Assembly: GCA_029776225.1 (NCBI GenBank)
Contig: JAKOTR010000060.1
Location: forward strand, 124,001 to 188,000
Length of the DNA: 64,000 bases
Direction of reading: 5' to 3'
Source of the DNA: Acidobacteriota bacterium
GTDB lineage: Bacteria; Acidobacteriota; Terriglobia; Bryobacterales; Bryobacteraceae
Part shown: positions 35,754 to 44,978 of the stretch, piece by piece
How the letters are laid out: each line of letters begins with the position of its first letter
How positions within the stretch are numbered: position 1 is the stretch's first letter
Position numbers and translations under genes: made by a program
The notes under the pieces: generated by a model
Databases searched by the model: none
Seen by the model: only the letters and a program-made list of their open reading frames with translations
What the model was told of the DNA's origin: nothing

Positions 35754-36383
35754 ATGGCGCGATGGGGGATTTTTTTGTTTGTGGCAGCGCTCGCCGCGGC
35801 GCAACAGACAGCGCCGATCGGCATCGTGCGCGGCACGCTGATCGATCGGGACGAAGCGCAGTCCGGTGAGATGATCGTGCGGCTCAAGGATAACCGGGTC
35901 TACAGTTTCCAGTTCGACGCCAAGACCTACGTCGAAAAAGACAAAAGGTCCGTTCCGGTGACCGCTCTCCGCGCCGGGGACACGCTGGAAATTCTGTCCG
36001 ATGCCGGCAGCGATCCGCAGCGCCGGTACGCCCGTACGGTAAAAGTGGTCGAGGAAGACCCGCCCCCGCCGCCCTATCGCGTGCGCCTGCGGCGCCAGTC
36101 CCCACCACAACGTTCGATCATCGATGAGATCTTCCCGCGCGGGAACCTGACCTTCGCCGGAATCGTCGCTTCGGTGGGCCGCGATTCGCTCCTGCTGCGC
36201 ACGCGCCAGACCCGGACACGGTTTATCCTGCGCCCGGACACGCGCTTTCTCTGCGACGGGTTGCCTGTGGATCCCGGCGGGCTGGCGGTGAATACCAGAG
36301 TGTTCGTCAGGGCCGGCAGGAACGTCTATAACGAGCTGGAGGCATTTCAGGTGATCTGGGGGAACATTCTGAAACCTGACTAA
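35754..36383 (+). CDS. Secreted protein with DUF5666-like repeats
   Basis: The ATG at 35754 follows AGGGAGGG; an upstream in-frame ATG is less likely. The 209-residue protein has a signal peptide (MARWGIFLFVAALAAAQQ). Two beta-rich modules follow: GIVRGTLIDRDEAQSGEMIVRL...VYSFQFDAKTYVEKD at about 25-75, and FAGIVASVGRDSLLLRTRQ...FILRPDTRFLCDG at about 135-180. They are joined by a proline-rich linker (EDPPPPPYRVRLRRQSPPQ). The modules resemble DUF5666 barrels found in Acidobacteria and Proteobacteria. No catalytic motif is seen. Expression may be controlled by the structured leader upstream. Confidence 0.75.
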   Translation: MARWGIFLFVAALAAAQQTAPIGIVRGTLIDRDEAQSGEMIVRLKDNRVYSFQFDAKTYVEKDKRSVPVTALRAGDTLEILSDAGSDPQRRYARTVKVVEEDPPPPPYRVRLRRQSPPQRSIIDEIFPRGNLTFAGIVASVGRDSLLLRTRQTRTRFILRPDTRFLCDGLPVDPGGLAVNTRVFVRAGRNVYNELEAFQVIWGNILKPD

Positions 36384-36475
36384 AGCCTCCGTCCGGCCCG
36401 CGCCCCGGGTGGGATTGTCTGGAAGAGCCAGCGGTGTCTGGCCTGCTATACTAAGGAATTCTGAATTCGCCCATT

Positions 36476-39241
36476 ATGAAGCATTTAGCGGTATTTCTCC
36501 TGGCTGCAAGCGGTATGATGGCAGCCGATTTCGGAACGGGCCAGGCGGCCCGGGCCGTTATTGGGCAGCCGACCTTCACAGCCCAATTACCCGACTCGTC
36601 CGACGTCGTGCTGGGCGGCGTGGGCGGGGTCGCCTACGCCAATGGGAAACTCTTCGTCACGGACGCCAACCGCGTCGCCGCGACGCCGATCAACCACCGC
36701 GTCCTCATCTTCAACGTCTCCGAGTTTCTTCCGCGCCCGGACGCAGAGATACCGCAGACGGATCCGCCCTCTCGCTGCCCGCTGTGCGTGGGCAAGGCCA
36801 GCGTCGTGCTCGGGCAGGAGGACTTCACGGGATCGGAATGGCACATCGGGCCGAGCGGTATGCGCCTTCCCACCGCGGTCGCATCCGATGGCATTCGCCT
36901 CGCCGTAGCCGATACGGACAACAACCGGATCCTCATCTGGAACAGCATCCCCACGACCAATAACGCGCCCGCCGACATCGTGATCGGCCAGCCGGATTTC
37001 AACAGCACCGCGCCGAACGCGGGAACGGGCGATTCCCGCGTGCCCAGCCCGCGCTCGCTCCGTTCGCCCCAGGGTGTCTGGATTCAGGACGGGCGGCTCT
37101 TCGTTGCCGATACTTTAAATAAGCGCGTCCTTATCTGGAACAGTTTTCCCACCGAGAATTTCCAGCCGGCCGACGTGGTTCTGGGCCAGCCGGATTTCTA
37201 CACCGCCATCGAACCGGATATTCAGGCCAGCGCGAAAACGCTGCTGGATCCAGTCTCGGTCACTTCAGACGGCGTGCGCCTGTTCGTCAGCGATCTCGGC
37301 CATCACCGCGTGCTGATCTGGAACTCCATCCCGACGACCAACCAGCAGCCTGCCGACGTCGTTGTGGGGCAGCCAAATATGACGTCCGCGGTGGCCAACT
37401 ACTCCCATACGTTCAAAGTGGACGAAACCGGCAAGATCATCGAGCGGACCAAGGTGCTGTGCGACCCCGACGGCGGAAAGGATGACAACGGTCTTCCCAC
37501 CTACCCGGCGCGCTGCGCCGCAACGCTGGAGTACCCGCGCTTCGCGCTGTCCGACGGGACGCGCCTCTTCATTGCCGACGGCGGCAACGACCGCATCCTC
37601 GTTTTCAACCGCATCCCGACTACAAACGGAGAGGCCGCGGACGTCGTCCTCGGCCAGATCAACGACCACCTGACGCAGACCTCCGACAACCCGGACAACC
37701 CGGACGTCGAGCGCAGGGCAAGTACCGACTCGGTCCGCACGCCGACGTCGCTGGCCTGGGACGGCGAAAACCTGTATGTGAGCGAGCCCTTCAGCCGGCG
37801 CGTGCTGGTGTTCACTGTGGGCGGGCCGATCCTGCCGCTCACTGCCGTTCGCAACGCCGCCAGCCTCGATGTTTTCGCCGTGGGCTCCATCACTCTCGGC
37901 GGAGAGATCCAGGAGAACGACGAAATCACCATAAAAATTCGCGACAAGGAATACAAGTACAAGGTCAAAAAGGACGACACGTTCGAGTTAATCATTAGGG
38001 AGCTCGTAAATCTGATCAACGCCGGAGACGGCGATCCGTGGGTGCTGGCCACCGAAAATCCCACACTGTTGGCCGTCAATCTTACTTCACGGGTAGGGGG
38101 CAAACTGGGCGACGAGACCGAGATTTCCGCTTCCGTCTCGCCCGACACGGCTAGGATCACCGCGAGAGCGAGTGGCAACACTCTGGGCGGCGGCGGCTTC
38201 GCCGCCAAGCTGGCCCCGGGCAGCCTCATCTCCATCTTCGGGAACGATCTGGCGGAAACGACCATGGCGGCGCCGCCGGATGCGGATCCCCTGCCCTCGG
38301 AACTCGGGGGCGTCAGGGTTTACGTCGACGGAAGGGCGGCTCCGATCATCGCGGTCTCGCCCACCCAGATCAACGCGCAGCTCCCGTTTGAGGTGCTGGA
38401 TGCCACCAGCGTCAGCGTCTACGTGCGAACCCAGCGCAGCGATGGCACTGTAACCAACACCACCGCCATCGGCGTGCCGATCATTCCAGCGAACCCCGGC
38501 GTCTTTACTTACGGAGGCACCGACCCGCGCCCTGCAGTGGCCATGCACGGCAGTTCCCACGCAACGGGCACCATCTATATCGAAGGCACTGCTAAAGAAG
38601 GGGACGAGATCACCGTCACGATCGAGGACAGGACTTATAAGTACAAGCTCACCGCGGATGACACCCTCGAGTCGGCCCGGGACAGACTCATTGAGCTGAT
38701 CAACACCGATCCGCAGGTCTTTGCCATCCCGAGCACCCACCACCGGTACATCCGGCTGCGCGCGCGTGTGCAAGGCCCCGCAGGCAATGGCATCCGGTTT
38801 AGCGCCACCGCCGACGGAGGAAACGTTGTCGTGGGCGGCACCAACTCAAGGCTGTGCTGCGCTAACGTCGAGGGCGCGCTGATCACGGAGGACAACCCCG
38901 CGGTCCCCGGCGAAAACATCATCATTTACGCCACCGGGCTCGGCATGGTGCATCCCGACGAGGCGAAATTCGCCACCTACACCGGGTACACGTACAAAGG
39001 ACCTTTCAGCAACGCTCCCGACGAGTTTGTATCGGCGATGGTGGGCGGCAAGACGGCCAACGTGCTCGCGGCCGGTATGAAACCGGGAACGGTGGGCATC
39101 TACGAAGTTCACCTCGAGCTGAACTCGGATCTCCCGACCAACCCGTTAACGCAACTTACCATCGCCCAGGACATTTACGTCAGCAACATCGCGACGATCC
39201 CGCTCTGGAACCCGAACGAGCAGGCGAACCCGCTCCAGTAG
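36476..39241 (+). CDS. Large secreted NHL-like propeller protein with Solibacter-type C-terminal domains
   Basis: The 921-residue protein has a signal peptide (MKHLAVFLLAASGMMAA). Its beta-propeller-like repeats (about 25-440) use the unit NRILIWNSIPTTNNAPADIVIGQPDF, seen about five times with small changes. Two copies of a separate module follow, at about 472-568 (ENDEITIKIRDKEYKYKVKKDD...LINAG) and 702-787 (GDEITVTIEDRTYKYKLTADD...LINT). A Solibacter-named domain (KLAPGSLISIFGNDLAETT ... INAQLPFEVLDATSV) lies between them, with a related piece at the end (IIIYATGLGMVHPDE). The two modules resemble those in the phage tail protein at 46860-49565. Function is unknown; adhesion or polymer binding is plausible. 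Confidence 0.85.
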   Translation: MKHLAVFLLAASGMMAADFGTGQAARAVIGQPTFTAQLPDSSDVVLGGVGGVAYANGKLFVTDANRVAATPINHRVLIFNVSEFLPRPDAEIPQTDPPSRCPLCVGKASVVLGQEDFTGSEWHIGPSGMRLPTAVASDGIRLAVADTDNNRILIWNSIPTTNNAPADIVIGQPDFNSTAPNAGTGDSRVPSPRSLRSPQGVWIQDGRLFVADTLNKRVLIWNSFPTENFQPADVVLGQPDFYTAIEPDIQASAKTLLDPVSVTSDGVRLFVSDLGHHRVLIWNSIPTTNQQPADVVVGQPNMTSAVANYSHTFKVDETGKIIERTKVLCDPDGGKDDNGLPTYPARCAATLEYPRFALSDGTRLFIADGGNDRILVFNRIPTTNGEAADVVLGQINDHLTQTSDNPDNPDVERRASTDSVRTPTSLAWDGENLYVSEPFSRRVLVFTVGGPILPLTAVRNAASLDVFAVGSITLGGEIQENDEITIKIRDKEYKYKVKKDDTFELIIRELVNLINAGDGDPWVLATENPTLLAVNLTSRVGGKLGDETEISASVSPDTARITARASGNTLGGGGFAAKLAPGSLISIFGNDLAETTMAAPPDADPLPSELGGVRVYVDGRAAPIIAVSPTQINAQLPFEVLDATSVSVYVRTQRSDGTVTNTTAIGVPIIPANPGVFTYGGTDPRPAVAMHGSSHATGTIYIEGTAKEGDEITVTIEDRTYKYKLTADDTLESARDRLIELINTDPQVFAIPSTHHRYIRLRARVQGPAGNGIRFSATADGGNVVVGGTNSRLCCANVEGALITEDNPAVPGENIIIYATGLGMVHPDEAKFATYTGYTYKGPFSNAPDEFVSAMVGGKTANVLAAGMKPGTVGIYEVHLELNSDLPTNPLTQLTIAQDIYVSNIATIPLWNPNEQANPLQ

Positions 39242-39266
39242 CGGGTTCCCGGGCAGGCCGGGCCGC

Positions 39267-40328
39267 TTACGGATGGCTGAATTCGTGCGCCCGCGGGATC
39301 AGCTCAAAGTAGGTGTCTGACGGCACGTTTGTGTGCCAGTAGCCTGCCCATTGCGCGTAGGCCACAACGCCCAGGAATACCGCTGCGATCCCGGCCGCCA
39401 TCGCCCAGACGGGCACGCGCCGCTTCTTCACCGTCACCATCTCCAGCGCGCCCTCGGCCGGGCACACCGCCACGCATTCCATGCAAGCCGTGCACTCGGC
39501 CGATTTGACCGTCACCAGCTTGTCCACAGGAAGCAGCGACGGGCACGCCTTCGCGCACTTCGCGCAATCGATGCACAGGCTCTCCTCCCGCCGGATCCGG
39601 AGCGGGCTCAGCAGCGCGGGAAACCCCAGCAGCGCGCCGTAGGGGCACAAGTACCGGCACCAGAAGTTCTGCAAAAAAATCGAGAGCAGAACCAGCACCC
39701 CAATCACCACCGCCGCGGTCACGCTCAGGTAGCGGAAGAAGTTCATCATCTTCACGTCGGCGATCACGCCATAGGGGCCTTCCAGAAACGCGCGAATCGC
39801 GGCCACCGACATCCCGCCTATCGCGTAAAGGAACAACCCAAGCAGGATGTACTTCAAGCCTCGCAGCGGGATATCCGCCCACCGCGGCAGGCGGAAGTTG
39901 CGCCCGAACGTCCGCCGGCCGAACCGCCACAGCATTTCGGAAATCGTGCCGATGGGGCACAGCCAACTGCAAAACGCTTTCCGGAACAGGAACGCGATAC
40001 CCAGAAACGCCATCAGCAGGAACATTCCCGCCGGATGGACCGCCGGAACCTCTCCCGTCAGCAAATACGCCTTCAGGTTCATCAACCCGGCAATGGGAAG
40101 CCAGCCCTCGACCCCCGGCGGCCGTTGTGCCCACACAGTCTGCCCGCCTGTCTCGTAGAACCGGACGAAAAGGTAGAACTCCACTCCAATCCAGAGGTTC
40201 AGAACGAGGAATGCGAACTGCACGGCACGGCGGAGCCGCTGCGAGTAGTCGCCCCGCCGCCGCTTCAAGATTTTTTTCTTCACCCGCTTGATGGCAGTTG
40301 CCTCACTGGGGGTTGCCTGAGCCGCCAT
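39267..40328 (-). CDS. NapH/NosR-like 4Fe-4S membrane ferredoxin
   Basis: The 353-residue protein has about five membrane helices. Two CxxxCP-type membrane-proximal motifs (CSWLCP and CRYLCP) lie in the central part. Two consecutive 4Fe-4S motifs, CIDCAKCAKACP and CTACMECVAVCP, lie near residues 245-300, followed by a further helix. This layout belongs to the NapH/NosR-C/CcoG group that moves electrons across the membrane to periplasmic reductases. It is divergent from the heme-copper-oxidase-like protein at 40462, and two FNR/CRP-like dyads lie between them. A role in anaerobic or nitrosative respiration is inferred from family and promoter. Confidence 0.85.
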   Translation of the reverse strand: MAAQATPSEATAIKRVKKKILKRRRGDYSQRLRRAVQFAFLVLNLWIGVEFYLFVRFYETGGQTVWAQRPPGVEGWLPIAGLMNLKAYLLTGEVPAVHPAGMFLLMAFLGIAFLFRKAFCSWLCPIGTISEMLWRFGRRTFGRNFRLPRWADIPLRGLKYILLGLFLYAIGGMSVAAIRAFLEGPYGVIADVKMMNFFRYLSVTAAVVIGVLVLLSIFLQNFWCRYLCPYGALLGFPALLSPLRIRREESLCIDCAKCAKACPSLLPVDKLVTVKSAECTACMECVAVCPAEGALEMVTVKKRRVPVWAMAAGIAAVFLGVVAYAQWAGYWHTNVPSDTYFELIPRAHEFSHP

Positions 40329-40363
40329 AAGCCCCAGATTAATGCGGCCGTTGACGGTATGCA

Positions 40364-40415
40364 GTGACCTGTATCACGAGGGCGTAAGCAGCCCGGCCCC
40401 CGTGACCAAAGTCAC
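40364..40415. promoter_or_regulatory. Two FNR/CRP-family-like dyads in a divergent promoter region
   Basis: GTGAC-CTGT-ATCAC (40364-40377) and GTGAC-CAAA-GTCAC (40402-40415) both fit the spacing of CRP/FNR-superfamily sites (GTGA, 6 nt, TCAC). Their centres are 38 bp apart. The second is a perfect 5-bp inverted repeat around four bases. They occupy the 133-bp gap between the divergent NapH-like gene (start 40328) and the small membrane protein gene (start 40462). The protein that binds cannot be named from the sites alone. Confidence 0.55.
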
Positions 40416-40461
40416 AGGCCGGCCCCGCCGGGGTGCTATCGTCCCGATGGGGGGGCTCTCC

Positions 40462-40896
40462 ATGGATCTCGGGATCAGGCTCATTCGAATTGCGTCGGTC
40501 TACATGCTGGTTGGACTGGCCGCAGGCATTGCAATGGCAGTGTCAAAAGACTACACATTCCTCTCGGTGCACTCGCACATCCTGTTGCTGGGCTGGACTA
40601 CCATGGCGCTCACCGGCCTCGTATATCGTGTGCTGCCCCACTGCACGAATACCAGGCTGGCCGGCTTCCACTTTTGGGCTCACAATACCGGACTGCCGCT
40701 GATGATGATCAGCCTTACGCTTACCCTTCTCGGTAACGATGCCGCCGAACCGCTAATCGGGATCGGCTCGATCCTTGTGCTGGCATCCTTGGCCGCCTTC
40801 ACCCTCAACGTGTTTTCCGCCCGCCGCGCCGGAACGGATCAGAACGAAATGTTGACGATCTCGTCGCCGCCCGCCGCCGCGCGCACCCGTACGTGA
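40462..40896 (+). CDS. Small heme-copper-oxidase-subunit-I-like membrane protein
   Basis: The ATG at 40462 follows a GGGGGGG tract; the longer open frame upstream would cover the regulatory dyads. The 144-residue protein has four predicted helices. Conserved histidines are in SVHSHILLLGWTTMALTG, RVLPHCTN and FHFWAHNTGLPLMM. This pattern resembles the first helices of cbb3 oxidase subunit I or NnrS-like proteins. It is far too short for a full oxidase, so it may bind heme or copper alone, or be a sensor or assembly partner. Its 3' end overlaps the GH31-like gene by 58 bp on the opposite strand. Confidence 0.7.
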   Translation: MDLGIRLIRIASVYMLVGLAAGIAMAVSKDYTFLSVHSHILLLGWTTMALTGLVYRVLPHCTNTRLAGFHFWAHNTGLPLMMISLTLTLLGNDAAEPLIGIGSILVLASLAAFTLNVFSARRAGTDQNEMLTISSPPAAARTRT

Positions 40897-42407
40897 AGAT
40901 TGCCTGACGCCTTATCGTAAAACCACCTGCCGGGCGCAAGCCGGTCGCGGCTGGAGACCTGAACGAACAGCTTCGTCCCCATCTCCACCTTCCGGCACGG
41001 AGGGCTGTGGTGCACGACCCATTCGTACGTCCGCGCCTTGAGGCTCTCGGTCTCCAACCGCATGAACTCTCCCGCCGGGGCCGCGTGAACCTGCGAGATG
41101 TCCCGCAGGTCCTCCTCGTAAAGGAAGAACTCGGCCGCGAGTTTCGGGAAGTAGTGAAGCTCCATCGGGCCTCCCGCCTCCGCCGCCGCCAAGGGCAGAA
41201 TCGAGCCGTTGCGCACGAATATGGGCATCTCTCCGGGGACCACAGGCACCGTGGCCACCTGCCTCCCGTTGTACGTTTTGTTCGTCCGCAGGTCCGTCCA
41301 GATCCCCTGCGGAAAATAGACCTGGACGCTGTCCACGTTCCCAAGCACCGGCGCAACCAGCAGCTCGTCTCCCACCATGAACTCGTCGGTGTACTTCCAC
41401 GCCTCCGCGTCTTTCGGGAACTGCATGACCAGCGGATGAATCACGGGGATGCCGCGCGTCGCCACCTCGTATCCATACGCGAGCATGTACGGGACCAGCC
41501 TCGTTCGCCAGGTCTGCATGGAGCGATACGGCGCGCGCGTGTCGCTCGTCGCGCCTGCCAGAGGGATGAACGCGGCAAGCTGCGCCGCACGCTCATAGAC
41601 GCCGCCGCCCGCGGCCTGATACGGCGCGAGGTTGAACTCCGGAACCTGCATTCCCGACATGCTCTCGTGCTGGAGCCTGTATACGGTCTTCCGCAGATCC
41701 TCCCACGATGCCGCCGCCGGCGCTGCGGCTGCCTTGCGCACCGCAAGCTCCTTTGTTCCGAAGTCCTCGTACTCGCCCGTCGCCTCGTAGTGCTCCTCCA
41801 TGATCTGCTTCGGCGTCGGGCCGTGATAATAGAAGTACTCGATGCGATCGCCCGGAACCGTCACCCGCCGGATTTCCTTGTCCGTCGATCCAAGGTCAAA
41901 CCTGTATGTTCCCGGGGTGCGGAAGTACTCGCCATAGCCGCGCGTCGATACCAGAAACGGCCGCCTTGTCTCGACAACCGACCCCCGCCGGTCCAGATTG
42001 GCGCCGGTATGCGGCCCCAGGCCATAGAACCGCTCGGTTGCGGATACACCGCTCTCCATCCGCACGACTCCGTCCGCCCGGGTGAAGACGGCCCATGTGC
42101 GCCGTCCGCCTGAGCTCGTCACGTCGATGCGGTTGCCGCTCTTGTCCACCTCGACCGTCAGGTAGCCGGTCTTGAACCGTATGCGCTCCCCGAGGTCCTC
42201 GACCGTCACGTCTACCCGTTCGGCGCTCACTCGCCTCGATTTGCCAGGAGCCGCGCCCCACGCCCGCGAGTAGCGGAACGTGCTCGTGCTCACCCATTCC
42301 ACTTCCGCCCAGCCCTCCGCCGGGCTCAGCTCAAACGTATTCGTCCGTCTCGTCTGCCCAGGCAGACATACCGCCAGCAGCGCTACTGCAAAGATGGATC
42401 TTGACAT
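40839..42407 (-). CDS. GH31-family relative lacking most of the catalytic barrel
   Basis: The 522-residue protein has a signal peptide (MSRSIFAVALLAVCLPG) and an N-terminal GH31 mutarotase-like domain to about residue 215 (ATERFYGLGPHTGANLDRRG, YYHGPTPKQIMEEHYEATG). Then it jumps straight to the late barrel and C-terminal part: SWEDLRKTVYRLQHESMSG, RTRLVPYMLAYGYEVATRGIPVIHPLVMQFP, DEFMVGDELLVAPVLG. Strands that should carry the nucleophile (the WxDMNE type motif) and the acid/base are absent, and there is no frameshift. It is probably not a glycosidase any more, or has a binding role. The start is adjacent to the M24 stop (TAA ATG), so co-transcription is likely. Confidence 0.8.
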   Translation of the reverse strand: MSRSIFAVALLAVCLPGQTRRTNTFELSPAEGWAEVEWVSTSTFRYSRAWGAAPGKSRRVSAERVDVTVEDLGERIRFKTGYLTVEVDKSGNRIDVTSSGGRRTWAVFTRADGVVRMESGVSATERFYGLGPHTGANLDRRGSVVETRRPFLVSTRGYGEYFRTPGTYRFDLGSTDKEIRRVTVPGDRIEYFYYHGPTPKQIMEEHYEATGEYEDFGTKELAVRKAAAAPAAASWEDLRKTVYRLQHESMSGMQVPEFNLAPYQAAGGGVYERAAQLAAFIPLAGATSDTRAPYRSMQTWRTRLVPYMLAYGYEVATRGIPVIHPLVMQFPKDAEAWKYTDEFMVGDELLVAPVLGNVDSVQVYFPQGIWTDLRTNKTYNGRQVATVPVVPGEMPIFVRNGSILPLAAAEAGGPMELHYFPKLAAEFFLYEEDLRDISQVHAAPAGEFMRLETESLKARTYEWVVHHSPPCRKVEMGTKLFVQVSSRDRLAPGRWFYDKASGNLHVRVRAAAGGDEIVNISF

Positions 42408-43574
42408 TTATAGAGTGACCAGCCGTTGTTGAATTTCGCCTGTAACGCGCGCTCCGTCCTCTCCCACGAACACGTTCACCTCGGAGCGTATGCCGAATTT
42501 GGGAAGATAGATTCCCGGCTCCACGGAAAAACATGTCCACGGAATCACGCGGCGCTCGTCGTGGGTTTCCAGATTATCCATGTTCGCCCCGGCGCCGTGA
42601 ACCTCCGTGCCGATCGAGTGCCCCGTCCGGTGTACGAAATATTCGCCGTACCCCTGCTCGCGGATGAACCCGCGCGCCGCGTCGTCCACTTCATACCCGC
42701 GCAGCTCGCGCCCCGCGCTCACCGCCTCCTGAACCGTCTTCACCGCGCGGTCGCGCGCTTCACGCACCACCTCGAATACTTTCACTACCTCGCCGGGCGG
42801 CTCGCTGCCGCAGAACCCGGTCCAGGTGATGTCGTAGTAGACGCCGCCGGGCGCGTCCGTCTTCGCCCACATGTCGATCAGCAGAACGTCGCCCCGCCGT
42901 ATCTCGCGATGCGCGTCTTGCTCCGGCTCATAGTGCGGATTCGAGCAGTTCTCGTTCACCGCCACGATCGGGCCGTGGTCCGTCGTCAGCCCCGCCTGCT
43001 TGAAGCCGTCGAGAATAAACCGCTTCACATCGAACTCGGTCACGCGCCGGCCGTTCCGCAGGCAGTCCGAAACCAGCCGGAATGCATCGCGCCGTAGTTC
43101 ATCGATCTTGCGCCCCGCCTCGAGATGCCGCTCCAGGTTCACCGGCGTCCACCGCGCCTCGAAGTACTGCACCAGGTCCGCCGAACTCACCACCTCCACG
43201 CCCGCGCCGCGCACGAGTTCCACCGTCCCCGCATCCACCATCGATACGTACGGAATCGCGCACTGCGGCGAATACTGCATCGCTATGCGGCGGCAGCCCT
43301 CCAACAGGCGCCGCAGACCCTCCACCTGTTCCGCCCAGCTCGCATACCGCGCAACGCTCCCGGGCAATCCCTCGAGCACCGATGCCTCGATGCGGTGCAC
43401 CAGTCCCCGCGGCTCACCGTTCGCCGGGATCAGGTAATACCAGCGCCGGGTTGCCGCCCGTTGCGGCAATCCCAAAATGCGGTACGCCAATGGGTCGCGC
43501 TGGTGATGGTCGAAAAACAGCCATCCATCCAGTCCTTCTTCTTTCAAATGCTGCTGAATCGCGGTCAGGTCCAT
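42408..43574 (-). CDS. M24 family metallopeptidase (Xaa-Pro aminopeptidase-like)
   Basis: The 388-residue protein has a creatinase-type N-terminal domain and a pita-bread catalytic domain. The five metal ligands are visible: aspartates in LLIDMWAK and YYDITWTGF, histidine in VHRTGHSIGTEVHG, glutamates in FSVEPGIYLP and IRSEVNVFVG. These enzymes use two metal ions to remove an N-terminal residue before proline, or cleave related substrates. It sits between the SSS symporter and GH31-like genes, with 3-bp and 0-bp gaps. A peptide or amino-acid scavenging role beside a transporter is plausible. Cytoplasmic, since no signal peptide is seen. Confidence 0.9.
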   Translation of the reverse strand: MDLTAIQQHLKEEGLDGWLFFDHHQRDPLAYRILGLPQRAATRRWYYLIPANGEPRGLVHRIEASVLEGLPGSVARYASWAEQVEGLRRLLEGCRRIAMQYSPQCAIPYVSMVDAGTVELVRGAGVEVVSSADLVQYFEARWTPVNLERHLEAGRKIDELRRDAFRLVSDCLRNGRRVTEFDVKRFILDGFKQAGLTTDHGPIVAVNENCSNPHYEPEQDAHREIRRGDVLLIDMWAKTDAPGGVYYDITWTGFCGSEPPGEVVKVFEVVREARDRAVKTVQEAVSAGRELRGYEVDDAARGFIREQGYGEYFVHRTGHSIGTEVHGAGANMDNLETHDERRVIPWTCFSVEPGIYLPKFGIRSEVNVFVGEDGARVTGEIQQRLVTL

Positions 43575-43577
43575 AGC

Positions 43578-44975
43578 TCAGGCCTTCTCGAAAAACGGCT
43601 CCCACTTCTCCCGCGGCGGCGCCGCCGTCAGCAGGCTCACCAGGATCAGACTCGAAAGCGACACGCCCAGCGCGGGATAGATGGCGTCGATCCCGAACGG
43701 CGAGCCCGTCACATTCCAAACCACGGTCACCACCGTCCCGAGCCCAATCGAAGCGATCGCGCCTTCCGTGGTCGCCCGCTTCCAGAAGAACACCGCCATC
43801 ACCACCGGCGTCACCGCCGCCCCGTACACCGTGTACGCGTACAGCGCTGCGCCCAGAATCGATTCGAAGTATGCCGCCTGCGCCAGCGCATACCCGCCCA
43901 GCAGGATTACTACCAGCCGCGAAACGACTAACTTCCGCCGCTCCGTCGCCCTGCGGTCGATAAAGCGCGTGTAAATGTCGTGAATGATGTTGGTAGCTGG
44001 AGAGAACAGGTAATTATTCGCCGTCGAGATCACTTTTGCGAACACGCCGCCGAGTAGCAGCGCCCCTAACACCGCCGGCAGTCCCAGCCGCGCGGACATC
44101 GGAATGATCTCCCGCGGATTCTCCGGATGGAACTTCGCGCTTCCCACCACCGCGATCGCCACAATCAGCGTTTCCAGCACCAGCGTGCCCACGATCCAGC
44201 CGGCCACCGCGTACTTCGCGTCCTTCTCCGAACGCGCCGAGAAAAACTTCTGGTACATGCTCTGGTTGCCGATCAGCAGCAGCATCGTAGGGAACATGAA
44301 TCCCAGCGCCTGCCTCAAATTGATCGAACCCAGCGCCTGAAAGTGATTATCCGGCAGCGCCTGCCGCACCTCGCTCCATCCGCCCACGCCGTGCAGCAAG
44401 ACCGGAAACGCCGTTATCACGACGCCGGTCACGAGCGCGCCGATCACCAGGTCCAGGTAGGCCACCGACGCCATGCCCGCCCCGGCCGTGAATGCGATGA
44501 CGAACGCCGCGATCAAATACATGCCGTTCTGCCGGCTCAGCTCCGGAAAGATCAGGTGCAGAATATCGCCGCCCGCTTTGATCTGGTAGCTCGTGATCGT
44601 CGTGTACGCGATCACGATCGCGATCGTGCCCAGCACGCGCGCCGTCGCGTTGTACCGCGCCTCGAGCAGGTCCGGCACCGTGAACTGCGCGAACCGCCGC
44701 GCACGTCCCGCGATCCCCCAGATGATCAGCAGGCCGATCCATCCCCCCGCCGGCTGCCACAGCGCCGCAAAACCGTTCCTGTATGCGTTCTCGCCGCCGG
44801 CAAACAAGCTGCCCGCGCCGATCCACGACGAAAGCAGCGTGAAAACCAGCACGCCCCACGGCAGCTTCCGCCCCGCCACCAGAAAGTCCGCCTCGTTTCG
44901 GACTCTCCTCGCCTTCCAGATCGTCACCGCCGACAAAATCGCGACGACGCTTGTTACTACTATTACGTAAATCAC
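43578..44975 (-). CDS. Sodium:solute symporter (SSS family)
   Basis: The 465-residue membrane protein has about 13 predicted helices and the SSS-family blocks: ARRVRNEADFLVAGRKLPW, SSWIGAGSLFAGGENAYRNGFAALW, FTVPDLLEARYNATARVLG, and GALLLGGVFAKVISTANNYLFSPATNIIHDIYTRF with the sodium-site serine/threonine region. Such carriers take up sugars, amino acids, organic acids or vitamins with Na+. It lies 3 bp before the M24 gene and 3 bp after the ATPase gene, so they probably share a transcript. Substrate unknown. Confidence 0.88.
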   Translation of the reverse strand: MIYVIVVTSVVAILSAVTIWKARRVRNEADFLVAGRKLPWGVLVFTLLSSWIGAGSLFAGGENAYRNGFAALWQPAGGWIGLLIIWGIAGRARRFAQFTVPDLLEARYNATARVLGTIAIVIAYTTITSYQIKAGGDILHLIFPELSRQNGMYLIAAFVIAFTAGAGMASVAYLDLVIGALVTGVVITAFPVLLHGVGGWSEVRQALPDNHFQALGSINLRQALGFMFPTMLLLIGNQSMYQKFFSARSEKDAKYAVAGWIVGTLVLETLIVAIAVVGSAKFHPENPREIIPMSARLGLPAVLGALLLGGVFAKVISTANNYLFSPATNIIHDIYTRFIDRRATERRKLVVSRLVVILLGGYALAQAAYFESILGAALYAYTVYGAAVTPVVMAVFFWKRATTEGAIASIGLGTVVTVVWNVTGSPFGIDAIYPALGVSLSSLILVSLLTAAPPREKWEPFFEKA

Positions 44976-44978
44976 TGC

